Source: Coptis chinensis (taxonomy: Eukaryota; Streptophyta; Magnoliopsida; Ranunculales; Ranunculaceae). From it: 64,000 nt of DNA. Positions 56,941-64,000 of this stretch are shown here, piece by piece; position 1 is the stretch's first letter; the number at the start of each line of letters is the position of its first letter. A program made the translations under genes and the position numbers. Location of the stretch: contig CM027381.1 in NCBI GenBank assembly GCA_015680905.1, forward strand, positions 63,911,501 to 63,975,500, written 5' to 3'. The notes below the pieces were generated by a model, which worked only from the letters and a program-made list of their open reading frames with translations, was not told where the DNA came from and did not search any database.

Positions 56941-57699
56941 TTAGTGTTCTGCACTCATATCTGAAGTGGCCCTTGGTGGCACAATAGTAACATTGCCTCT
57001 ATGCCTTAGGAGTTCTAGTTTCACCCCTAGATTTACTTCTGTCATCACCTCTAGAACGAGATGGTTTTCTGTATCTATCTCTCCCCCGTTTCTCTGTGAC
57101 AAGGATCTCTGAGCGAGAGGAGCTGTCTTTTGAACTCCTTCTAGTATCCTCATTCAATAAAGACATGGTAGCCATCTCCATGGTAACAATTCCATCATTG
57201 GTTGCTCCGTGTAGAGAGACTGCTAATGTCTCCCAACTTTCGGGTAGAGAGCCTAATAGAAACAAAGCCTCAACTTCATCTCCCAAATCAATCTTCATCA
57301 AATGCATCTGATTGATGGTATTCTGTAATTCGTTAAGATGCTCAGACATTGAAGAACCTTCTTGGTACTTCGTGTCGGCAAACTTCTTAACGACCAGCAC
57401 TTTGTTTTCGCCCGACTTCCTCTCATAAAGGTCTTCGAGTTTCTTCCACAAGCCAAAAGCTGTAGTCTCTTGGGATACATGGTGAAAGACACTATCGTCA
57501 GTCCACTGTCGAATGTACCCAATTGCTTTTCTATCAAGCTTGCTCCACTCACCGCAGCAACCGTTTCCGATCTTTCTCATCCATTCTCAATGGGTTGTGC
57601 CAAGTCCTTGCAATAAAGCAAGTCTTCAATCTTGGCTTTCCAAATGGTGTAGTTTTTCCTATTCAGACTCATCATGCGAGTGCTCATGGAATGGTCCAT
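56941..57699 (-). pseudogene. Gag of Copia F
   Basis: ATG at 57699 gives MDHSMSTRMMSLNRKNYTIW and KAKIEDLLYCKDLAQPIENG, typical gag start, then a stop. Reading resumes in another frame from 57580: IRQWTDDSVFHHVSQETTAF, LWKKLEDLYERKSGENKVLV and LLGSLPESWETLAVSLHGAT. A frameshift near 57000 leads to the CCHC zinc knuckle CYYCATKGHFRYEC (about 56994-56953). Confidence 0.87.
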
Positions 57700-57794
57700 C
57701 TCTACAAGTTATTTAAACTCAAATCTTCTCTCAAGAATTTTGTCAAACACCTTCTGACCAAGATTTGGATAACACCGTAGGCTAATCTAACCAA

Positions 57795-57809
57795 GGCTCT
57801 GATACCACT
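57795..57809 (-). promoter_or_regulatory. Primer-binding site of Copia F
   Basis: The minus strand reads AGTGGTATCAGAGCC right after the 5' LTR; TGGTATCAGAGCC is the canonical plant Copia site complementary to initiator methionine tRNA. Confidence 0.95.
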
Positions 57810-58472
57810 TGTTGGGGTTTATACCAATACCAATCAATTCCCCCACTACACAGATAACTTGTATTTGAACACAATTCAACTCCAGACAAATTCTAAATAT
57901 CAACTACAACCTATACTAACATGCACAACTCGCTAAACAACTATTAATAACAAATAATAGTGTAAAGTATAATTAAAGCAAACCACAACACAAAGATATA
58001 CCGTGGTTCAGCCAATGGTGCCTACTTCCACAAGAGCTAGTTCTTTATAAAGTGGGAAGGAAGATTACAATCTCTCCTTTCAGTCTCTCACCTTACTAGA
58101 TCACTCTTATCTCTTTACAGGGTTATCTCTCTGTAAAGGTTATCTCTCAATCTTGATAGCTTTCAAGATTGGGTTTTCTCTGACTTTTGTGCTGCCTCTC
58201 ATATGTTTGCTGGGTGTTAGGTTTTGCCAAAAACTCTAACTCTTATTGCAAACTCGCGATCCCAATTTTCTTCTGAAAATAGACTTGGGCACAGGTCACA
58301 CCTCGGGCAAGACCAAGTCGAGCGCGGGTCGCGCTGAAGGTACTGGAAGTCTTCCACGGCATGGGCGCGAGTCGCGCCTTAGTCAAGGCCAATCTGAGTG
58401 CGGGTCGCGCTTTGACATTTCCACACAGAATGAACTTCGTTTTCTCTCCTCATGTGAGGGATAACGCCAACA
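57810..58472 (-). repeat. 5' LTR of Copia F (right copy) with CG-rich modules
   Basis: 663 bases. Three related CG-rich words, AGCGCGGGTCGCGCT (58321-58335), GGGCGCGAGTCGCGCC (58363-58378) and GTGCGGGTCGCGCT (58398-58411), lie within 100 bases; they are shortened or mutated in the left LTR. Confidence 0.92.
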
Positions 58473-59285
58473 AAATGACCTATTTCAGGCCCCGGGACCG
58501 GACTGTGGTAGGGCTAATGCGCCCACACTAGATTCTCGAGATACATGGGCTGTCTTGCAAACATCTTCGATCTGAACTTTTGCATCTACTCTCTCTTAGA
58601 GGATGAACCACGCATTTAAAGAATAACAATAATAAGTATAGCCACACAATTCTGTTTCCATAAGCTACCTTGCTTAAATAGTAGCTATCGCGCATTATTC
58701 ACTCCACTTACTACTTTTCTCCTTGATATTGCCCTCATTCTTGTGCACAGACTAAAAGCTAACCTCACAATGTTCCAACCACGCATATGTGTGAAGATTT
58801 AATCCTGTACATCAAGTATCTACCCTGTTTTGAATTCCAGACTTTTCTTTTCCCCACAAAAGTCAGGTCATAGAAGATGTTTCTGTTCTAATATCATTAT
58901 TGTGCTCCTTCTTGTAGCATCCCTATCTGTCTACTTTTTCAATTTTTCAAGAACAGAGAGGTTCTCGATTGGTGGGTGACAGAGAGATGATATAGTCATA
59001 TAGCGTGGGACTGAGAACTAAAGTTATACATAGAAGTTGAAAAATGTGCCTAGTCCCCTTATTGGAAATGAACTAATGGTGTAAGCATCCACCAACGTTA
59101 CGTTTGTAACAGACTATTTCTAACACATAATTGCTGTAAAACGGAGGGTTTCGAATCCACAGACCAGCCAATGTACTGAACCTTTAAAAAGACACTACTA
59201 CTATACATTGGTTTATGCACATTCCATAAAAGTAACCACGTTCATTTTGTCAATTAAATTTATATTGCCAACAAAAAATTAATAA
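58473..59285. other. Sequence between Copia F and gypsy G
   Basis: Probably more of the MED22 upstream intron or 5' flank. I found no MED22 first exon and no other gene here. Confidence 0.5.
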
Positions 59286-59672
59286 TGTTGTGGGAAAATA
59301 TCGTCAACCTGATATTCCAGCCCAAATATCGTAAATAATTTGAGATATCGATATAAATGTCAATATCTTGGGCATAAGTTCAATTGTTGCAGGAACAAGC
59401 GGGAAAAGAAAGGAGAAAAGTGGGAATAGACACGCGTCAGGATAAGATTGGGCACCACTATAGCTGGAAAACTATATATAAAGCGATGATAAAATAAATA
59501 AGATAGATTTGATTCATTACAAAACTACTTGTAAAACCAGAGAGAGAGAGACTTTGTAACCACCATTAATGATGAATACTAAAGCTTGAGTTTCATTTCT
59601 TTCCTCTTATCAATTCAATCCAAACCTATTCAATTCATAGCTGATCTTAGAAGAAGATATTTGATCACTACA
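59286..59672 (+). repeat. 5' LTR of gypsy G
   Basis: TGTTGTGGGAAAATATCG to TTGATCACTACA, 387 bases. ACTATATATAAAG (59469-59481) is a good TATA box, and AGAGAGAGAGAC lies near 59542. Confidence 0.75.
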
Positions 59673-59690
59673 TTAGCACCATCTGTGAAT
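59673..59690 (+). promoter_or_regulatory. Decayed primer-binding site of gypsy G
   Basis: TTAGCACCATCTGTGAAT follows the LTR. It resembles the common plant gypsy site TTGGCGCCGTCTGTGG, with G-to-A changes including both CpG sites. Confidence 0.7.
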
Positions 59691-59839
59691 CAAAGGCAAG
59701 AAAAGATATTTCTTTTCTTCTTTCTTTGAAGATCGAATCCAAGGGTAAAAGTTTTGAGATACATAATAGTTGGGTGTGTTCAAGAAGATTCTTTTAGATC
59801 AGTGAAGTTATGTAAGGAGATATTCATTTTCTTGTCAAG

Positions 59840-61125
59840 ATGCCTCCAAAACGTACTACAGCAAGTAAAACGATGATGGTTAATGAAGGGAGTACCTATC
59901 AAGCAGTATCTAGGAATGAGGAGCGAAGAACAAGGAGTTCAGTTAGTAGATTGATGGAAGAAGAAGATGAGATACATGAAGAAGAAGTATCTTTAAAAGC
60001 CTTGTTGAGAAGGTTGGAAGATTTGGAAAAGCATAATAAAGTTTTAATGGCTGAAAATAAAACTGTGGGAGAAGAGAATGAGAAGTGTGCAGAAGATGCT
60101 ATGTACGAGAAAGATGGCGAGGAGTCGAGTTCAGATCTCTTTGGTTATCGACACTAGTTCTTGATCTATCATGGCACGGAATATTGGGATTCCGTACTAT
60201 GTCGATCATTTTCTTCGAGCTTTAAAGGCAAAGCACTAAAATGGTTCTGTACAATTCCTGAGGGAAACATTTCGTGTTTTCGTGAAATCGAAAAAAGATT
60301 CCTCACCAACTACGGTCACCAGAGGGTGAAGCCGAAACAGGTGTCGGTCTTATTCCAGTTGAAACAAGGAAAGAAGGTGTCATTGAAGGATTTCTTGGCA
60401 AGGTTCAAGGCCGAAACTCAATCGGTCGATAGGCTTGAGGAGTCTGAAATGACAGCCGTCATGGATTTCCAAATAGGTGTGATACCTGGATCATTTATGC
60501 ACAAATATCTCTTGTGAAAGGAAGTTAGAAGTCTACAAGAGTTGTATGACAAGGCTGACAGAGGTATTAGAGTGGAAGAGGGGGTAAAGGCAGCCACTGT
60601 ACAAACAGTATTGCAAGTGTCAGAGACAGGAAAAAGGGATAAAAATAATAGAGATCGACATGAGAATCGAGACTCCTCGAGGTCAGATAACAAAAGCCCT
60701 CAGGAGCATTATACAAATCTGGATAATCAACCATAGCAAAGAAGAAATATGACAGGACACTAAAAGAAGAGCTAGATCCCAGTAATTTTATTGCCATCAA
60801 TACCACACTAGAAGATATATTAAGAAGGATCATGAAAGAAGATTTTGTGGTATGGCCAAAATACACTCTTAGGGAGATGAAGGACAAGCCTTATTGTCAA
60901 TTCCGCAAGATTGAGAACCATGAGACAAACAGGTGTTTGCAGTTATTAAAAGAGATTGATAGGCTGATGAAGGACGGGAAATTGAGAGAGTTCAGGGCTG
61001 ACGTCAGACCCGCAGAAACGGCAACCATCCACGATAAGCCACTTAGAGTAATAAATAGATATACAAAGGGGAGATTCCACAAAAGAAAATCCTTCGAGAT
61101 TAAATATGGAAGATTTCAACGGTAA
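59840..61125 (+). pseudogene. Gag of gypsy G
   Basis: ATG at 59840: MPPKRTTASKTMMVNEGSTY, a Glu-rich coiled coil (SLKALLRRLEDLEKHNKVLM), TAG at about 60155. Then the gag domain: FSSSFKGKALKWFCTIPEGN, FREIEKRFLTNYGHQR and VSLKDFLARFKAETQSVDRL, stop at 60517. Then 60542-60736 (Asp/Arg-rich) and 60832-61125 with KDKPYCQFRKIENHETNRCL, the C/H-containing segment seen also in element D gag (YAFHKAKCHETNAC). Stops separate the blocks. Confidence 0.82.
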
Positions 61126-61130
61126 AAGAA

Positions 61131-61679
61131 GTGCTCAAGGTTAATATCGAGCCTATTCCAGTAAGTCAAAGTCTGGTATCAGCTAGTATCCCAGGAGCAA
61201 TTATCTTCGTACTAAATGACCTGTCTAAGGTGATGTTTCCACATGATAATGCGTTATTAATCACTTTGCCTATTTCTGGATATGATGTACAAAAGATACT
61301 CGTGGATTGTGGGAGTTATGTGAATATATTATTTTGGAAAGCATTCACAGGCATGGGTCTCGATAAGACTCATCTAAAGCCACCACAATTTCGTTTGTTC
61401 GGGTTTAATGGAAGCTCTATCAAGCCCGTGGGAAAAATAAAATTGCCAGTTCGAGCGGGACCTCAGACAGTGATGACGAAGTTCGTGGTCATAAAGCATC
61501 AATCCGATCACAATGCAATACTTGGTAGAAAGTGGATACACAATATGCGTGTTGTTCCAAGTAGATTCTATCAGGTAATCAGATTTCCCATAGTGTATGG
61601 TTTACACGAGATTAGGGGGGATCAGTCGGAGTCAAAAAAGTATAATTTCGTCACTGTAAAGGGGATGATGAAGGGATAA
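61131..61679 (+). pseudogene. Aspartic protease of gypsy G
   Basis: IIFVLNDLSKVMFPHDNALL, VQKILVDCGSYVNILFWKAF: the active site is DCGSY where DTGSS is usual. RLFGFNGSSIKPVGKIKLPV and SDHNAILGRKWIHNMRVVPS follow, the Tat-type C-terminal part. The catalytic Asp is kept but two neighbouring residues are changed. Ends in TAA; a non-coding or frameshifted linker (61680-61890) precedes RT. Confidence 0.8.
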
Positions 61680-61889
61680 AGCCAAGACACTAGAGGCGTC
61701 TTAGAAAGCTCTAACTAGCAGTTACAGTAAGCTTTACCTATAAACACCGATATGCAGATACATGAGTAGGTAAAGTTCACACAAGAGCTAAAGCAAAATG
61801 AAGAACCCTGGGAAAGAAAAACAATAGAGGCGGCAGAAAAAAATTGATATTGGTACAGGAGAAAGTGAACGTCATACGTTCATTGGTAC

Positions 61890-62730
61890 AGAAATGTCGG
61901 TCAGTATAAGAAATGAGTTGATGGGATTTTTGAAAGAGAATCAGGATGTTTTTACATGGTCAATGTCGAACTTCACCTGTATTGACCCAGCTATCTGTTC
62001 ACACAAGATGAATATGGAAGAAAATGCAACTCCGGTCCATCAAAAGCATCGAAAGGTTAGACCAATGTACTAAGAAGTGGTGCAAGCCGAGATACAAAAG
62101 ATGTTAAATAATGGCATAATTAGAGAAGTTGAGCATTCCCAGTGGGTGACAAACATAGTAGTAGTGCCCAAAAAGGATGGTAGAGTTCAAATTTGCGTCG
62201 ACTTTACTGATGTAAATAAGAAGTGTCCTAAAGATCATTATCCGATGCCAAGGATAGATGAGTTGGTTGATCGAACAACTGGTTTCGAATTAATCAGTTT
62301 CTGTGATGGATATTCGGTATATTTTCAGATTCTAATGACTATTATAGACCACCTAAAAATGGCATTCGTCATTAATGGAGGTATATACTGTTTCATCATA
62401 ATGCCATTTGGATTGAAAAATGTTGGAGCCACTTATCAAAGGCTAGAAGAGAAGATGTTTAAGAAGCTCATCAAATGAATTGTCGAGGTCTATATCGACG
62501 ATATGGTCATAAAGTCCATGAAAGCTAAAGATCATGTGAAGGATCTCGACACTGTATTCCAAATTTTGCAAGAGTTTAACATGAAGTTTAACCCAGAAAA
62601 ATGTACTTTTGGGGTCAGCCTTGGCAAATTTTTGGGGTACATTGTTACCAAGCGAGGCATCGATGCTAATTCTGATCAGATACAATCGCTTCAGCAAATC
62701 CCATCACCAACAACTAGAAATTAGATACAA
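61890..62730 (+). pseudogene. Reverse transcriptase of gypsy G
   Basis: GFLKENQDVFTWSMSNFTCI at about 61920-61980 opens the domain. 62077-62478: VQAEIQKMLNNGIIREVEHS, VPKKDGRVQICVDFTDVNKK, MPRIDELVDRTTGFELISFC, YCFIIMPFGLKNVGATYQRL, then TGA at 62476. Catalytic VEVYIDDMVIKSMKAKDHVK follows (about 62484-62540) and FNPEKCTFGVSLGKFLGYIV. The YIDD motif is intact; stops at 62476 and 62722 break it. Confidence 0.87.
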
Positions 62731-62733
62731 AGG

Positions 62734-63805
62734 TTGACTGGTAGAATAGCTGCGGTCAACAAATTCATATCCAGAACCTCTGATCGATGTAAGCCGCTTT
62801 TCAAGTTGCTTAAAAAGAATATTAAATTATGTTCGAATGAAGAATGTGAAGAAGCATTTTTTGAATTAAAGAAATATTTACAAGAAATGTCAACGCTTAC
62901 AAAGCCAGATGAGGGAGAAAGTTTGCTTCTCTATTTGGCTGTATCAAAATTTGTTATAAGTTCAGTATTGGTAAAAGTTGAAAAGGGTGTTGAAAGACCA
63001 GTGTATTTTCAAAGCAAAATAATACTCGAGGCAGAGACACGATACTCGACACTAGAGAAATATCCTTTGGCACTTTTATTCTCATCTCAGAGGCTGAAGC
63101 CGTATTTTCAAGCACACTCTGTGATCGTTATAACGAATCTCCCATTAAAGCAGACTCTGGCGAAAACTGCCAAATCAGGAAGAGTGTCGAAATGGTCAGT
63201 ACTAATAAACGAATTTGGTGTCGAATACCGAAATCGAGTATCGGAGAAAAGTCAGGTACTGGCCGACTTCTTGGCTGATTTTCCATATGAGGATGCTAGT
63301 TGGGGCATGGAAGAGGAGGAGTTCTCAATGCTGCAAGAGCCCGAGGATATTATCGATACAGACGATCCATGGGCTGGAACAAATGGTTGGAAACTATTTG
63401 TCAATGGATCATCTGGGAGTAAGGGATGTGGCATCGGTTGTATTGGTTACAATCGAAAATAAAAGGCTCAAAACAACAGTAACGTTAGGATTCCATGCAT
63501 CAAACAACGAGACTGAGTACCAAGCATTAATCGCTGGACTCGAGATGGCTAAATCTCTCAAAGTGAAAGAATTATCAATTTTTAGTAACTCAATGCTCGT
63601 TGTCAGCAAGATTAATGGAGGATATTCAGCAAAATGTGATAACATGGTGATTTACTTGAGTTTTATAAAAACTAAGTTGAGGGACTTTAGTAAAATAAGG
63701 CTTCATCACCTCAATAGAAATGAAAACAGACATGCAGACACCCTAGCTTATGTGGCAGCAATGCTAGAAAACACAGAGGGTTGCACTTTGCACATCGACG
63801 TCTAG
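62734..63805 (+). pseudogene. RNase H and second (archaeal-type) RNase H of gypsy G
   Basis: MTGRIAAVNKFISRTSDRCK links RT to RNase H: GESLLLYLAVSKFVISSVLV, ALLFSSQRLKPYFQAHSVIV, ADFLADFPYEDASWG. The second domain begins NGWKLFVNGSSGSKGCGIGC (first Asp changed to Asn: FVNGSS for FVDGSS); a frameshift near 63460 moves on to GFHASNNETEYQALIAGLEM (Glu), ELSIFSNSMLVVSKINGGY (Asp of SDS changed to Asn) and RNENRHADTLAYVA. Two acidic residues are Asn, both G-to-A type. Confidence 0.85.
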
Positions 63806-64000
63806 GAGAGGCCAAACATCGATGGCGACGGACCAGAGGTTATGGAAATTGACACACTGGGGGCGTTATGGATGGAAGCATATATATCATACTTACTTGA
63901 AGGTAAAGTACCTGGGGTTAAAAATGAAGCCAGAAGAATCAAGTCTGGAGTGCAAAGATATGTTTGATTGATAATGAGTGACATGCGCTCCTTTTGTGTG
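63806..64000 (+). other. Start of integrase region of gypsy G, cut by the window edge
   Basis: Follows the second RNase H; TLGALWMEAYISYLLEGKVP (about 63855-63915) is the usual linker before the integrase zinc finger. The rest lies beyond the window. Confidence 0.5.

Larger units (their letters stand above)
52988..58472 (-). mobile_element. Complete Copia retrotransposon F (Tork-like), minus strand
   Basis: LTRs 52988-53612 and 57810-58472 both begin TGTTGGGGTTTATACC and end ACGCCAACA. AAATG flanks both ends (52983-52987, 58473-58477). GGCTCTGATACCACT just left of the right LTR is the reversed initiator-tRNA primer site, so the element reads right to left: gag, protease, integrase, RT, RNase H. 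Motifs such as TFAGGAVSWQSKLQKCVAL fit the Tork lineage. It lies in the same orientation as MED22. Confidence 0.92.
59286..64000 (+). mobile_element. Tat-lineage Ty3/gypsy retrotransposon G, cut by the right edge
   Basis: 5' LTR (59286-59672), a mutated primer-binding site, gag, protease, RT, RNase H and a second RNase H follow on the plus strand; integrase and 3' LTR would lie beyond the window. The dual RNase H and the protease wording VGKIKLPVRAG put it in the Tat lineage like element D, but its gag and LTR are different. Left flank AATAA (59281-59285) is the candidate target duplication. Confidence 0.85.

Overview
This is nuclear DNA from a flowering plant, probably a eudicot. It is AT-rich, has GT-AG introns, and is dominated by decayed LTR retrotransposons. 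Two host genes can be recognised, and both are broken up by transposons. On the plus strand, eleven exons (20468-41924) encode the C-terminal part of a HI0933/YhiN-type FAD-dependent oxidoreductase; two in-frame stops at positions where I recall Trp mark it as a pseudogene. On the minus strand, two exons (52215-52280 and 43042-43293) encode the C-terminal part of Mediator subunit 22 (MED22). The genes converge, with their stop codons about 1.1 kb apart. The missing 5' exons of both are not in the window.

Layout. 1-922: minus-strand retrotransposon-associated protein gene, broken and running off the left edge. About 1740-7377: minus-strand Ty3/gypsy element A (gag and protease, no reverse transcriptase seen) with its 5' LTR. 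7378-10007: 3' tail and LTR of a plus-strand gypsy element. 10062-20280: Athila-like gypsy body B, split between RT and RNase H by a 5.2-kb CACTA DNA transposon (13341-18526) that carries subtilase gene fragments but no visible transposase. 22237-27303: complete Copia element C in an intron of the oxidoreductase. 28857-41747: complete 12.9-kb Tat-lineage gypsy element D in the last intron of the same gene. 43983-51404: Copia element E in the MED22 intron. 52988-58472: minus-strand Copia element F upstream of the MED22 exon. 59286 to the right edge: Tat-lineage gypsy element G.

Elements D, E and F are bounded by perfect 5-bp target duplications (CACTT, GAATC, AAATG); element C has a 4/5 match. 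Element D is the most unusual object. Besides gag, protease, RT, two RNases H and integrase on the minus strand, it carries on its opposite strand a spliced three-exon gene (29929-32294), a second diverged copy of that gene (33061-34125), and an array of about 100-bp tandem repeats (34640-35345).

Nearly every coding region has stops or frameshifts. Many stops can be explained by C-to-T or G-to-A changes, as expected for old, methylated transposons. Positions, motifs, LTR pairs, target duplications and splice phases were read from the sequence; family and lineage names rest on remembered motifs, without database search.
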